From assembly GCF_016811915.1 (NCBI RefSeq), contig NZ_CP069127.1:1704001-1768000 (forward strand): 64,000 nt of DNA, written 5' to 3'. Position 1 is the first letter of the stretch. The number at the start of each line of letters is the position of its first letter. Position numbers and translations under genes: made by a program. The notes beneath the pieces were generated by a model. It was not told the DNA's origin and made no database searches. It was given only the letters and a program-made list of their open reading frames with translations. The stretch comes from Brevibacillus choshinensis (GTDB lineage Bacteria; Bacillota; Bacilli; Brevibacillales; Brevibacillaceae). Positions 16,922 to 28,115 of the stretch are shown piece after piece.

Positions 16922-16945
16922 CAATATTGAAAATATTGTTATAAT
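16922..16945 (+). promoter_or_regulatory. CodY-like palindrome overlapping an extended -10 element
   Basis: CAATATTGAAAATATTG (16922-16938) is a perfect palindrome about a 3-base centre. It resembles the CodY box AATTTTCWGAAAATT with about four mismatches. It runs into TGTTATAAT (16937-16945), an extended -10 that would start a transcript just before the T-box stem I. Confidence 0.45.
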
Positions 16946-16951
16946 AGCAGG

Positions 16952-17236
16952 CTATGACGAGGAGGATGCGCGTCAACTCTTTTAACAGAGAGCCCGGGTT
17001 GCTGAGAACCGGGTAAAGAGCGCTCGCATTGCTCGCCTCCGAGCTGTTTCGCTGAAACTTACGTCAGTAGGTAGTAGGCAGAACCGATTAACACCCGTTA
17101 GCGTGTTCAGTCCACATTTGTTGTGACTGGCTGAGATCGGCTGACCGTGAGGCGCCGATAAAGTTGGGTGGTACCGCGAACCCTTTCGCCCCAAAAGACA
17201 TGGAAACCTTACCGTGTCGGGGCGAAAGGGTTTTTC
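16952..17236 (+). promoter_or_regulatory. T-box leader of ilv-leu, probably leucine-specific
   Basis: Transcriptional attenuator that reads uncharged tRNA. The conserved T-box GGGTGGTACCGCG is at 17167-17179. A stem I apical loop of the GNUGNRA kind (GCTGAGA) is at 17001-17007. The terminator is at 17180-17236 (AACCCTTTCGCCCC paired with GGGGCGAAAGGGTT, then T). The likely specifier is CTC at 17032-17034 (Leu), in a bulge between the pairings GGAGG/CCTCC and ATGCG/CGCAT and followed by G. Known Leu T-boxes control ilv-leu in B. subtilis. The specifier call is less certain than the T-box call. Confidence 0.88.
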
Positions 17237-17291
17237 TATGTTCCTATAGTTATTTTCAATACCTGTTGGAAAGTGGGAGGAGGAGAGGAAA

Positions 17292-19028
17292 ATGAGTGTT
17301 GAAATGGCCGAAATGCAGAAAAAGAACAGTATTCCGCCGATTCAATTCGGCGAAGAGGTGACAGGGGCGGAAACCTTGCTCCGGTGTTTGCTCCTCGAAC
17401 AAGTAGAATACATCTTCGGCTATCCAGGTGGGGCAGTGCTCCCGATCTATGACTCGCTTTACGGGAGTTACTTCAAACACATTTTGACCCGCCACGAACA
17501 AGGTGCCATTCATGCTGCGGACGGTTACGCTCGCGCAACGGGAAAGCCTGGCGTGTGCATTGCGACTTCTGGCCCAGGGGCGACGAACCTGGTAACGGGA
17601 ATTGCCACTGCTCAGATGGACTCCGTACCGCTGGTGTGCATCACGGGTAACGTAGCCCAATCGTTGATCGGAACAGATGCGTTCCAAGAAGCGAACATTA
17701 CGGGAATCACGGTGCCTATTACGAAGCATAGTTATTTTGTCCGTGATGTGCGTGATCTTCCCCGCATCGTGAAGGAAGCGTTCCACATCGCAACGACAGG
17801 CCGTCCGGGTCCCGTGCTGATCGACATTCCGAAAGATGTAGCCAATGCGATCGCACCGTTCTCCTATCCGGAGACAGTGAACATCCGCGGGTACCGTGCT
17901 GAAGTGGTGCCAAGCGATGAAGATGTTCAAAATTTTGTGGCAGCTGTCCAATCGGCGAAGCGTCCGGTGATCATGGCGGGAGGCGGAATCATCGCAGCCA
18001 GCGCGGATCAGGAGCTTCTGGCCTTTGCAGAGAAAGCGCGCATCCCGGTGATCAACACGTTCATGGGTCTTGGCGGTTTCCCTGGGGTTCACGAGCTTTC
18101 ACTCGGTATGCCGGGGATGCATGGAAACTTCACCGCAAATCAGGCGCTGCTGAACGCGGATTGCGTCATTGGACTCGGTGTACGCTTTGACGACCGGATT
18201 ACCATGGGACGCACCAAGGAGTTCGCACCGAATGCACGCATCGTTCATGTCGACATCGATCCGGCTGAGCTGGGCAAGAACGTTTCGACAGCCGTAACGG
18301 TTACAGGTGATGTGAAGAATACCTTGGAAAAAGCAATTCCCCATGTAACGGCTTGTGATTCCGAGGCTTGGATCAAGCAGCTCAAAGACTGGCAGCAAAA
18401 ACAGCCGTATAAGTACAAAAAAGACGGGGATACGATCAAGCCGCAAGCGGTCATCGAACTGTTGTACCGCTCCACAGATGGGGAAGCGATCGTCACTACA
18501 GACGTAGGACAGCACCAGATGTGGACAGCGCAATACTACAAGTTCAAAAACGCCCGTTCCTTCATCTCTTCTGGCGGACTCGGTACGATGGGCTTTGGCT
18601 TCCCTGCTGCGATCGGCGCCCAAATCGCTCACCCTGAGCGTACAACCATTGCTGTGGTAGGAGACGGCGGCTTCCAGATGACCAATCAGGAGCTAGCGAT
18701 CGTATCCCAGTACAACATTCCGGTGAAGGTCGCCATCGTCAACAATCAGTGCTTGGGAATGGTTCGCCAATGGCAGGAGCTCTTCTACGACAACCGTTAC
18801 AGCCAGATCGACCTGACCTGCAGCCCAGACTTCGTCAAGCTGGCCGAAGCTTACGGCGTGAAAGGCCTTCGTGCAACCACACCGGAGGAAGCTGAAGCAG
18901 CATGGGCAGAGGCACTCGCGCATGACGGACCGGTGGTCGTTGACTTCCGTGTCGCACAGGAAGAAAACGTCTATCCGATGGTCGCTGCCGGCAACACGCT
19001 AGATCAGATGGAATTGGGGGATGACTAA
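17292..19028 (+). CDS. ilvB: Acetolactate synthase, large (catalytic) subunit
   Basis: Thiamin-diphosphate enzyme for the first common step of valine/leucine/isoleucine synthesis. It is 578 residues, the usual length. Signs: the catalytic glutamate in RHEQGAIHAADGYARATGKPG (about residues 72-92), a central FAD/Rossmann-like domain, and the ThDP/Mg motif GDGGFQM...NNQCLGM near residues 458-490. AGGAGAGG precedes the ATG. First gene after the T-box leader. It overlaps ilvN by 8 bases, as expected for a tightly linked catalytic/regulatory pair. Confidence 0.97.
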   Translation: MSVEMAEMQKKNSIPPIQFGEEVTGAETLLRCLLLEQVEYIFGYPGGAVLPIYDSLYGSYFKHILTRHEQGAIHAADGYARATGKPGVCIATSGPGATNLVTGIATAQMDSVPLVCITGNVAQSLIGTDAFQEANITGITVPITKHSYFVRDVRDLPRIVKEAFHIATTGRPGPVLIDIPKDVANAIAPFSYPETVNIRGYRAEVVPSDEDVQNFVAAVQSAKRPVIMAGGGIIAASADQELLAFAEKARIPVINTFMGLGGFPGVHELSLGMPGMHGNFTANQALLNADCVIGLGVRFDDRITMGRTKEFAPNARIVHVDIDPAELGKNVSTAVTVTGDVKNTLEKAIPHVTACDSEAWIKQLKDWQQKQPYKYKKDGDTIKPQAVIELLYRSTDGEAIVTTDVGQHQMWTAQYYKFKNARSFISSGGLGTMGFGFPAAIGAQIAHPERTTIAVVGDGGFQMTNQELAIVSQYNIPVKVAIVNNQCLGMVRQWQELFYDNRYSQIDLTCSPDFVKLAEAYGVKGLRATTPEEAEAAWAEALAHDGPVVVDFRVAQEENVYPMVAAGNTLDQMELGDD

Positions 19029-19536
19029 GATGCAGCAACAGACGCTTGCCGTACTCGTGAACGACTACCCCGGGGTATTGACTCGCGTATCCACCTTGTT
19101 TGGACAACGCGCGTTCAACATCGACAGCATCACGGTCGGGGGTACAGAAGAAGCGGGGCTGTCCCGGATGATCATCACGACCGGAGGGGATGACCGACAG
19201 ATTGATCAACTGATGAAACAGCTGAACAAGCTGATCGATGTCATCTCTGTCACCAACCTCAGTGCCAATTCTTACGTGTCACGCGAGCTGGCTCTGATCA
19301 AGGTCAGCGCTTCACCTAGCCAATTGGCTGAACTGAATGGGATTGTCGAACCTTTCCGTGCAGCGATCGTAGATGTGGGACCTACCTCTCTGATCGTGCA
19401 GGTAACGGGTGACACCGAAAAAATTGATGCCCTGCTCGTTTTGCTGCAAAACTATGGGGTTCTCGAATTGACGAGAACGGGCTCGGTAGCGATGGCCCGC
19501 AGTATTGTTCCAGCAACAGCCGCAGCAACGGTTTAA
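19021..19536 (+). CDS. ilvN: Acetolactate synthase, small (regulatory) subunit
   Basis: Regulatory subunit that gives valine feedback control. It is 171 residues, with an N-terminal ACT domain (LAVLVNDYPGVLTRVSTLFGQRAFNIDSI, residues about 8-36) and the C-terminal small-subunit domain. The first ATG at 19021 overlaps ilvB by 8 bases. The ATG at 19030 is better spaced from the GGGGG run and would give a protein 3 residues shorter, so the exact start is open. The gene is also called ilvH. Confidence 0.95.
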   Translation: MTKMQQQTLAVLVNDYPGVLTRVSTLFGQRAFNIDSITVGGTEEAGLSRMIITTGGDDRQIDQLMKQLNKLIDVISVTNLSANSYVSRELALIKVSASPSQLAELNGIVEPFRAAIVDVGPTSLIVQVTGDTEKIDALLVLLQNYGVLELTRTGSVAMARSIVPATAAATV

Positions 19537-20616
<1,080 letters not shown>

Positions 20617-20673
20617 TTGGCCGATTCGCAGACAATATATAATGTAGGAAAAAAATGTGGAGGTGAAAAGTTC

Positions 20674-22209
20674 ATGCGGACCATTGAGATTTTTGACACA
20701 ACTCTGCGAGATGGGGAGCAGTCTCCAGGAGTCAACATTAGCACGAACGAAAAGGTGGAGATTGCCCTTCAACTAGAAAAGTTGGGCGTGACGAGGATCG
20801 AGGCGGGCTTTGCTGCCGCCTCCCCTGGTGACCAAAAGTCTGTGGCCGAAGTGGCGAAGCGGGTGAAAAACTCCACTATCGTAAGCTTGGCGCGTGCCGT
20901 GAAAGACGACATGGATAAGGCTTACGAAGCGCTTCGCAACGCGCAAAACGCATCCCTCCACGTCTTTTTAGCAACATCACCGATCCATCGGCAGTACAAG
21001 CTGAACATGAGTAAGGAGCAAGTGCTGGAGCGCGCGGTGGAAGCTGTGACATACGCGAAAAAGTACTTTTCGGAAGTGCAATTTTCTGCTGAAGATGCGG
21101 CGCGTACCGAGATCGATTTCTTGGCGCAGGTTGTCGAAGCGGTCATCAAGGCTGGTGCGACTACGGTCAACATTCCGGACACGGTCGGGTACATGACGCC
21201 CATCCAGTATGGACAGATTTTCAGCGATCTCAGAAGAATGGTTCCGGCTGCCGAGGGCATTCGCCTGAGCTGCCACTGCCATGACGACCTGGGAATGGCG
21301 GTGGCCAACAGCTTGGCTGCAGTAGAGGCTGGCGCGACACAAGTCGAGGGGACCATCAACGGAATTGGCGAACGTGCGGGTAATGCTGCACTGGAAGAAG
21401 TGGCGCTCGCTTTGGAGACCCGCAAGGATTACTACCAGGCGACGACCAACCTGACGCTGAAAGAAATCGCTCGTACCAGCCAGTTGGTGAGCCGTCTGAC
21501 GGGGATGATCGTTCCGGGGAACAAGGCAGTCGTGGGTGCGAATGCATTCGCTCACGAATCCGGCATTCACCAGGATGGGGTGCTGAAGGAAGTCACCACA
21601 TACGAGATCATCCGTCCAGAGTCGGTAGGCTTCAAATCAAACAAACTGGTGCTCGGCAAACACTCCGGCCGCCATGCGTTCAAGGAGAAGCTGATCGAGC
21701 TCGGCTACCATCTGGAGCAGGAAGAAGTGAACACAGCGTTCGCTGCTTTCAAGGTACTGTGCGACAAGAAAAAGGAAATCAGCGACGACGACATTCTCGC
21801 GCTGGTCGATACCAAAATGGTAAAAGGCCAGGAAGCATTCCAGCTGGAATCTGTTCAGCTCTCTTACGGAAACATCTCCGTGCCGACAGCGAGCGTACGA
21901 CTGCTTCGTGCAGATGGCTCTGCAGTGGAGGAAGCAGCGATCGGGAATGGTTCCGTCGATTCGATCTACAAAGCCATTGATCGTGCGACGGGCGAAGACG
22001 TGACGCTGGTGGACTACAAAATCCTTTCCGTTACACAGGGAAAAGATGCGCTGGGTGAGGTGTTTGTCCGCCTGCAGCAAGGTGATCTGACGGTGACGGG
22101 ACGAGGTGTCAGCACAGACGTTCTGGAAGCGAGTGCGATCGCGTATGTACGCGCCATCAACAAGATTCTGGAGCGCCGCGGTGAAGCCGTACCGGTAGGC
22201 ATAGGCTAA
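20674..22209 (+). CDS. leuA: 2-isopropylmalate synthase
   Basis: First committed step of leucine synthesis: acetyl-CoA plus 2-ketoisovalerate. It is 511 residues, the long form. The catalytic TIM barrel starts with [14 protein letters not shown], metal ligands are in [12 protein letters not shown] near residue 200, followed by GIGERAGN. A subdomain linker and a C-terminal LeuA allosteric domain from about residue 390 (RLLRADGS...) give leucine feedback. The ATG at 20674 follows GGAGGTGAAAAG; the frame is open to 20617, just after the ilvC stop. Confidence 0.97.
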   Translation: MRTIEIFDTTLRDGEQSPGVNISTNEKVEIALQLEKLGVTRIEAGFAAASPGDQKSVAEVAKRVKNSTIVSLARAVKDDMDKAYEALRNAQNASLHVFLATSPIHRQYKLNMSKEQVLERAVEAVTYAKKYFSEVQFSAEDAARTEIDFLAQVVEAVIKAGATTVNIPDTVGYMTPIQYGQIFSDLRRMVPAAEGIRLSCHCHDDLGMAVANSLAAVEAGATQVEGTINGIGERAGNAALEEVALALETRKDYYQATTNLTLKEIARTSQLVSRLTGMIVPGNKAVVGANAFAHESGIHQDGVLKEVTTYEIIRPESVGFKSNKLVLGKHSGRHAFKEKLIELGYHLEQEEVNTAFAAFKVLCDKKKEISDDDILALVDTKMVKGQEAFQLESVQLSYGNISVPTASVRLLRADGSAVEEAAIGNGSVDSIYKAIDRATGEDVTLVDYKILSVTQGKDALGEVFVRLQQGDLTVTGRGVSTDVLEASAIAYVRAINKILERRGEAVPVGIG

Positions 22210-22282
22210 TTTTCCATCATCGGGTAGGATGAGGGAAGCCAGTAGAGAACGGAAACCATTACAGTATAGAAAAGCGGGATAG

Positions 22283-23380
22283 ATGATGAAAAAAGAGTAT
22301 CGCATTGCCGTTCTGCCTGGTGACGGTATCGGACCGGAAATCATGCAGGAAGCGGTCAAAGTCCTCACTCTCGTCGGAGAACGGGAAGGGGTCACGTTCG
22401 TTTGTGAAGAAGGTCGCATCGGCGGTATCGCTATCGATACCGATGGCACGCCACTGCCAGAAGAAACCGTAAAGCTGACGAAGCAAGCAGATGCCGTCTT
22501 GCTGGGTGCTGTAGGTGGACCGAAATGGGATCAAAATCCCGGACATTTGCGTCCGGAGACAGGACTCCTCGGAATCCGCAAAGCGCTGGGTCTGTTCGCA
22601 AACATTCGTCCAGCTACCATGCACAGCTCTCTCGTAGACGCTTCCTCGCTTAAGCCAGAGGTCGTGTCCGGCGTAGACTTGATCGTCGTTCGTGAGCTGA
22701 CGGGTGGAATCTACTTTGGAGAGAAAAAACGCTACGATGGACCGAACGGAGAAGTAGCGGAAGATCAGTGCATTTACAATGAAGCGGAAATCGAGCGAAT
22801 CATTCGCGTCGGCTTTGATATTGCTCGCAAGCGCCAAAAGCGCCTCGTTTCCGTCGACAAGGCCAACGTTTTGGAAAGCTCCCGCCTCTGGCGCAAGGTA
22901 GCAGAGCGCGTAGCAGCGGATTATCCAGACGTAGAGCTGTCTCACCAGCTGGTAGACTCTTGCGCGATGCAGCTCGTGCGTGCTCCCAAGCAATTTGATG
23001 TCATCGTGACTGAGAATATGTTCGGCGACATCCTGAGTGATCAGGCAGCGATGCTCACGGGCTCCATCGGCATGCTGTCCTCTGCGAGTCTGGCTGCCGG
23101 CAGCTTCGGTCTGTATGAACCGGTTCACGGTTCCGCACCTGACATCGCAGGCAAAGGCATCGCCAACCCACTGGCAACCATTCTGTCTGTTGCGATGATG
23201 CTCCGTCTGTCTCTCGGCATGGACGAGGCAGCAGCTGCTGTGGAGAATGCCGTGTGGGCTGTCCTGGAAGCGGGCCATCGCACTGGCGACATCGCTACCG
23301 ACCGCAGCAAGGCGATCGGTACTGTCGAGATGGGCCAACTGGTCCGCGACGAGCTCGCCAAAACACTGGTTCAAAAATAA
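22283..23380 (+). CDS. leuB: 3-isopropylmalate dehydrogenase
   Basis: NAD- and Mg-dependent oxidative decarboxylation in leucine synthesis. It is 365 residues, the usual length. Signatures: [11 protein letters not shown] near residue 12, [12 protein letters not shown] near residue 135, and the Mg/active-site block [21 protein letters not shown] near residue 247. The ribosome site is weak (AAAGCGGG), and ATGs at 22283 or 22286 differ by one residue. A terminator follows directly, so leuC, leuD and ilvD are not in this operon. Confidence 0.97.
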   Translation: MMKKEYRIAVLPGDGIGPEIMQEAVKVLTLVGEREGVTFVCEEGRIGGIAIDTDGTPLPEETVKLTKQADAVLLGAVGGPKWDQNPGHLRPETGLLGIRKALGLFANIRPATMHSSLVDASSLKPEVVSGVDLIVVRELTGGIYFGEKKRYDGPNGEVAEDQCIYNEAEIERIIRVGFDIARKRQKRLVSVDKANVLESSRLWRKVAERVAADYPDVELSHQLVDSCAMQLVRAPKQFDVIVTENMFGDILSDQAAMLTGSIGMLSSASLAAGSFGLYEPVHGSAPDIAGKGIANPLATILSVAMMLRLSLGMDEAAAAVENAVWAVLEAGHRTGDIATDRSKAIGTVEMGQLVRDELAKTLVQK

Positions 23381-23388
23381 GCAAGCAG

Positions 23389-23425
23389 CCCTGCCGTATC
23401 CTTCGGGTAATACGGCAGGGTTTTT
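23389..23425 (+). terminator. Terminator of the ilv-leu operon
   Basis: The CCCTGCCGTAT/ATACGGCAGGG stem has a CCTTCGGGTA loop and is followed by five T. It lies 8 bases after the leuB stop. Confidence 0.9.
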
Positions 23426-23545
23426 CGTTGGTGGTGTGACATAGCAGGGGAAGCCAAAAAAGGAAACAATAAATGAACGCAGTGTTATAGTATACGATAG
23501 CTACTAATGAACTCATAATTGTCAGCTTCTTTGGAGGGAACACAG

Positions 23546-24958
23546 GTGGCTTCCATACCGTTTTTGATCTGCTTTAGCTTTATCCTATTACTCACGGTGG
23601 CCGCAGGGATCGCAGCCAAACGGCGGGTCAAAAAGACGAGCGATTTCACCAATGCGAGCGGATCTCTGACGTCTGGCATGGTAGCAGGGGCGCTGGTAGG
23701 CGGATTTGTCGGAGGGACATCGATCGTCGGTACGGGTGAGCTCGCTTTTTCATACGGTCTGGCTTCCCTCTGGTTTACACTGGGGGGCGGAGTGGCAGTG
23801 ATCCTGCTCGGATTGTCGGCCAGCCGTTTTCGCCAGCTTCAGGTCGAGACGCTGCCAGAGCTCATCGGCTTGCAGTACGGTGCACGCGCACAATTGGGAA
23901 GCAGCTTGTTTTTATCGCTGGGGATGTTCATCCAGGTGATCGCGCAAATCCTCGCCGCGCTCCCGTTTGTTTCGGTATTTTGGCAGTCCTCCTTACCGGT
24001 CTTGGCACTGATTCCCTCTCTCTTGATCATCGCCTATGTATGGGCGGGAGGCTTTATGGGTGCTAGCCTTGTGGGGACGTTCAAGACCGTCATGCTGATC
24101 GTGCTCTTGTTCGGTACAGGAGCTTGGTTATGGGGGACGATGGATGCGGGCACATTCGCTAGGTGGTGGCAGGAAGGCAGGATGAATCTGGTCGTACCGG
24201 AGGCAAAAATGGGCTGGGCGCAAGGGGCCTCGATGGTCGTGGGCATTTTCTCGACGCAGGCTTACCTGCAGCCGATCTTTGCCGGTCGTTCGGCACGAGA
24301 GGCTCGCAGCGGGGCTGTTATCGCAGGGGGCATTATCGTTCTGGTCGGCCTGGTCAGTGCGTGGATCGGCATGTTCATGTATGATGCGCATCCAGAGCTG
24401 ACTCCGCGCGAAGCAATTCCGCAGTTTTTCCTGCAGGTTGCGCCTGACGGGGTGGCGGGGGCAGCGTACGCGATCATCCTGCTGTCGGTCGTTATGACGG
24501 GCGCGGCGTTGACGCTCAGCATTGCCACGATTTTGAACAAAGATCTCATTCAGCGATATACCGCACGGTTTCGCGAAGACAGACGCAAAATGGCCGTATC
24601 TCGATTCTTGATTTTGGCCACGATCGCCATCTCCTACATCATCGTTTGCTGGGATGACCAAGCGAAAATTTTGCACTGGGCGTTTTTGTCCATGACCCTC
24701 AGAGGGGTTACGATCTTTTTCCCTGTCGTGTTTTATTTGTTCCATATCCATCCGATTCATCCCAAGTGGGCAGTGGCTGCCGTTTGGGGGGCTCCTCTCT
24801 TTTCGTTGATCTGGACCTGGTGGCTGCTGCCGATTACTGAAATGGACCCGATCGTAGTGAGCGGCATATGGAGTGCGCTGGCTCTGCTCGCAGGCTGGCT
24901 GCAATGGAAACGTGAAGTCCGTCGCGAATTGGCGTTGCAGCAGACTCATTCCCGGTAG
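23546..24958 (+). CDS. Sodium:solute symporter family protein
   Basis: A 470-residue permease of the SSS (PanF/PutP-like) family, with about thirteen hydrophobic segments. A Gly-rich early stretch (GALVGGFVGGTSIVGTGELAFSYG, residues about 45-70) matches the sodium-binding TM1-TM2 region. The family QAYLQPIFAGRSAREA segment is near residue 245. The GTG at 23546 follows GGAGGGA with 7 bases between; the frame is open to 23519. It is a single gene between terminators. Substrate unknown; it follows the branched-chain amino acid operon but nothing links the two. Confidence 0.88.
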   Translation: MASIPFLICFSFILLLTVAAGIAAKRRVKKTSDFTNASGSLTSGMVAGALVGGFVGGTSIVGTGELAFSYGLASLWFTLGGGVAVILLGLSASRFRQLQVETLPELIGLQYGARAQLGSSLFLSLGMFIQVIAQILAALPFVSVFWQSSLPVLALIPSLLIIAYVWAGGFMGASLVGTFKTVMLIVLLFGTGAWLWGTMDAGTFARWWQEGRMNLVVPEAKMGWAQGASMVVGIFSTQAYLQPIFAGRSAREARSGAVIAGGIIVLVGLVSAWIGMFMYDAHPELTPREAIPQFFLQVAPDGVAGAAYAIILLSVVMTGAALTLSIATILNKDLIQRYTARFREDRRKMAVSRFLILATIAISYIIVCWDDQAKILHWAFLSMTLRGVTIFFPVVFYLFHIHPIHPKWAVAAVWGAPLFSLIWTWWLLPITEMDPIVVSGIWSALALLAGWLQWKREVRRELALQQTHSR

Positions 24959-24970
24959 ACCAGAAATAGA

Positions 24971-25017
24971 AAAATCCCCGTTCTTCCTGTTGAAAGAGGA
25001 AGAGACGGGGATTTTTT
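24971..25017. terminator. Bidirectional terminator between the symporter and ktrB
   Basis: A long AAAATCCCCGTCTCTTCCT-like hairpin has T runs on both strands (ATTTTTT on plus, ATTTTTC on minus). It lies between two convergent genes. Confidence 0.8.
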
Positions 25018-25049
25018 GTACAGATAGGTATGCAAATGATGTTTTCTAG

Positions 25050-26396
25050 TCACCCGATCGTGATTTTTCCTTTCGGGTAGCGGTAGTATTCCTTTTGTTT
25101 GCGCTGAGCGAGTGCAAACGCGATGGTCAGAGGACCTACCCTGCCAGCGAACATCGTGAGCGCGATCAAAAACTTCCCGACGGATGACAGCTCCGGCGTC
25201 AGTCCCATCGACAACCCCGTTGTGGCAAAGGCAGAGGTGACTTCGAACAGGATCATCTCAAATGGGGCGCCTGGCTCTGTAATGGAGAGCGCCATGGTAA
25301 TGGCCATGACGATGAATAGTCCGACCATGGTGACGGTCAGCGACTTGTAGATCATGTGTGGAAGAATGCGTTGACGGAAGAAAATAACGTCTTCTTTCCC
25401 TTTGATCTGCGCGATCACTGCTCCGACCAGCGTGGCGAACGTCGTGGTCTTGATCCCGCCACCTGTCGATCCGGGAGAGGCACCGATAAACATGAGAAGG
25501 ATGATCAAGAACAAGGTAGACTGATGCATATCACCGATGCTGAGCGTGTTTGAGCCTGCCGTTCGAGGTGTCACCGATTGATACAGTGATCCGAGGATCT
25601 TGCCCATCATCGATAACGGCTGAAGCGTCTTGGGATTGGTATACTCCAGAAAGAAGATCAGAACCGTCCCCACGATCACCAGCAGGGCTGTCGTCGATAA
25701 TACCACCTTGGTATGTAAGGACAGACGGTGTGTATGGCGATAATCGTAGACTTCGCTGACAACCATAAAGCCGATCCCGCCGATGATGATGAGTGCGCAA
25801 ACGACAAGTGTGACGACCGGGTCATCCACATATCTCGTCAGACTGGCGAAATCCCCCATCAAGTCAAATCCAGCGTTATTGAAGTTCGAAATGGAATGGA
25901 AGAAACCGTAGTAAATGGCTGTACCCAGTGGAAAATCGAATGCAAAGCGGATGGATAGCAAAATACCTCCGAGCAATTCCGCCAACGCCGTAAAAATCAA
26001 GATCATTTTGGCCAGACGCACGACTCCTTCAATCGTCATCTGATTGAGTGACTCCTGCAGAATAAGTCGCTCCCGCAGCGAAATCTTTTTCCGCATGATC
26101 AACGCGAAGAAAGTCGCGAATGTCATGAACCCCAGACCGCCAATCTGGATGAGGGATAGAATCACCAGCTGACCGAACAGGGTGAAAGTGCTCCCCGTAT
26201 CCACGACGACCAGACCGGTCACGCATGTGGCGGACGTCGCGGTAAACAAGGCATCGAGCCATGGCAGCCCCATGCCGTTTACTGTGGAGGCAGGGAGGGT
26301 CAATAGAATGGTCCCGATCATGATAATCAATGCAAAGCCAAGAACCAGGGTCTTTGGCGGATCGAGATGAAATTTCTCCACGAATTTGCGGATCAT
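25050..26396 (-). CDS. ktrB: KtrB-type potassium channel subunit (Trk/Ktr/HKT)
   Basis: Membrane-embedded K+-translocating subunit, 448 residues with four M1-P-M2 repeats. The four selectivity-filter strands can be read: TSATCVTGLV, SISNFNNAGFD, VTPRTAGSN and SAFATTGLS, each with the expected glycine. The gating-loop region GASPGSTGGGIKTTT lies in the third repeat. The start at 26396 (MIRKFVEKF) is preferred because GAGGT lies 10 bases upstream; a TTG at 26435 would add 13 residues. The regulatory subunit gene ktrA is not adjacent but lies at 38041 on the other strand. Confidence 0.92.
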   Translation of the reverse strand: MIRKFVEKFHLDPPKTLVLGFALIIMIGTILLTLPASTVNGMGLPWLDALFTATSATCVTGLVVVDTGSTFTLFGQLVILSLIQIGGLGFMTFATFFALIMRKKISLRERLILQESLNQMTIEGVVRLAKMILIFTALAELLGGILLSIRFAFDFPLGTAIYYGFFHSISNFNNAGFDLMGDFASLTRYVDDPVVTLVVCALIIIGGIGFMVVSEVYDYRHTHRLSLHTKVVLSTTALLVIVGTVLIFFLEYTNPKTLQPLSMMGKILGSLYQSVTPRTAGSNTLSIGDMHQSTLFLIILLMFIGASPGSTGGGIKTTTFATLVGAVIAQIKGKEDVIFFRQRILPHMIYKSLTVTMVGLFIVMAITMALSITEPGAPFEMILFEVTSAFATTGLSMGLTPELSSVGKFLIALTMFAGRVGPLTIAFALAQRKQKEYYRYPKGKITIG

Positions 26397-26519
26397 ATAG
26401 GCGGACCTCGACTTTTCGATTAGGGTAAGAAACAAGTATTTCTTCTTTTATAGTATGGCAGGAACACCTGCAAGTAGTAGGCTTGGGCGAAGTGGATAAA
26501 ATGGAAAATGTGGAGCGGT

Positions 26520-27962
26520 TTACCTGATCAAAGCAGCCCCCAAACGATGCAGCCAATGCTTCAGCTCCCTCTCTTCCATAGGGGCTAGAGGGAAGCGTAC
26601 GGCTGGACGGCGAACCGTATCCGCTGGTTCATCTGCGACGCGGAAGGCATGACCAGGGGTCAATTCCAGCCCTTCTTCCAGCAGCATCGCCACGACGCGA
26701 TCTTCACTCTCCGTCGCTTTGGAAGTAGGGGTTCCCCACTCGATCCAGGTGTTTAAACCACCCGATATGGGATACATGCGGGCATGGGCAGGAAGAGCGT
26801 GATGCTGTTCCTTCCACAAGGAATCATACCGTGATTGAAACAGAGAGCGTCGATCAGACAGGTACACTTCCGAAAACCAGGGATCGTCCAGCAGCCGTAC
26901 AGCAGCTTCTACGACTAGCAAAGAAGGCTCGGCACCTGTCATGGATACGATCTGCCGATAGCGCTCCAGCTCCTCCTCGGTGAGATCGGCAGGCAGCATG
27001 AGAACCCCCAGCTGCAAATCTCTCGCCAGTGTCTTGGATAAGGAATGCAGGTAGTAGACCTGCACGGAGCGATTGGCATCCATCGCCATCTGGTACAGGG
27101 GGGAGCTGGGTTCGGAAAACCAAAGGTCACCGTAGTGGTCGTTCTCCACCAGCTGAACGTTCTTTTGCTCTGCCCACGCCAGCAGTTGCTGCTTGCGCTC
27201 GTGGGAGTAGCTGATCCCCGTAGGGAACTGGTAGTGCGGGTTGATCAGCAGCCAGTTGGCTGGGTAATGCTCCTGCTCTGCGTCGAGGGCCTGTATGGAG
27301 ATTCCTTCCTCGTCCATTCGGATCGGGCGCACGGTGATCCCGCACTGGCTCAACAAACGCAAAAAGACGGGATAGCTGTACTCTTCGACGTAGACGACGT
27401 CCCGCGGATTCATGACACGCTGCGCTAAAAAGGCAAAGCCGCTGGTGCTTCGATTGAAAGACAGAATGCGTTCCGGTGAATGAGGAAGACCGCGTCGGCT
27501 CAAATGATCCGCAAATACTTTGGCGGCATGCCCGCGGCGAACTTTCTTTTGGGCAGAAGGTTCGTCCAGCACGGTCAGACTGTCGTAAAAGGCGCCGCGC
27601 AATCGCTTGACGAGCTCTTCGCCGGGGCGGGGAGAAGAGTCAGCCAGTGAGGCAATAGGAATATCGGTAAGGGGCAGCCGATTTTCCAGACGGGCTTCTT
27701 TGGCTCGCGTGGTCAAATAATAGCCTTTGCCGTGCACAGCCTCCAGCCAGCCTTCTTCGGCCAAGTGATCGTACGCTTTTTTTACGGTTTCCAGCGAGCA
27801 GCCGCTGACCGTTTTCATGTCGCGCAGAGAAATGAGCTGTTGTCCGTCTACGAGGAAAGCGCCCCGTAAAATAGCCGTTTGCAGCTGTTCTGCGAGTTGT
27901 ATGTACATAGGGGTATGAGATTGCTTATGGAAGTGAAAAGCGAAAAAAGGGCGGTTTGCCAT
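26520..27962 (-). CDS. MocR-type regulator: GntR winged helix fused to class I aminotransferase
   Basis: A 480-residue PLP-dependent transcription factor. The N-terminal GntR domain covers residues about 10-80 (PMYIQLAEQLQTAILRGAFL...SLETVKKAYDHLAEEGWLEAVHGKGYYL). A fold type I aminotransferase domain follows, with NPHYQFPTG near residue 245 and the PLP lysine in LHSLSKTLARD near residue 310. AAGGAGG precedes the ATG. MocR regulators control vitamin B6 (PdxR), GABA or other amine pathways. The neighbours ktrB and moaB do not show which, and no pdx genes are nearby. Confidence 0.92.
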   Translation of the reverse strand: MANRPFFAFHFHKQSHTPMYIQLAEQLQTAILRGAFLVDGQQLISLRDMKTVSGCSLETVKKAYDHLAEEGWLEAVHGKGYYLTTRAKEARLENRLPLTDIPIASLADSSPRPGEELVKRLRGAFYDSLTVLDEPSAQKKVRRGHAAKVFADHLSRRGLPHSPERILSFNRSTSGFAFLAQRVMNPRDVVYVEEYSYPVFLRLLSQCGITVRPIRMDEEGISIQALDAEQEHYPANWLLINPHYQFPTGISYSHERKQQLLAWAEQKNVQLVENDHYGDLWFSEPSSPLYQMAMDANRSVQVYYLHSLSKTLARDLQLGVLMLPADLTEEELERYRQIVSMTGAEPSLLVVEAAVRLLDDPWFSEVYLSDRRSLFQSRYDSLWKEQHHALPAHARMYPISGGLNTWIEWGTPTSKATESEDRVVAMLLEEGLELTPGHAFRVADEPADTVRRPAVRFPLAPMEERELKHWLHRLGAALIR

Positions 27963-28115
27963 CCGGCTGCGCCTCCTTGTCTGTCAAAAATAGCAGTCAT
28001 GAGCATTATATCGGAAAGAAGGATTTGTCGGTATAGGTCAATCAAAAATCTCCCGCATGAAAGAGGGGCGTGGTATCATGACAGGAGTGAGAATACGGAG
28101 GGGAGCTGATCTTTC

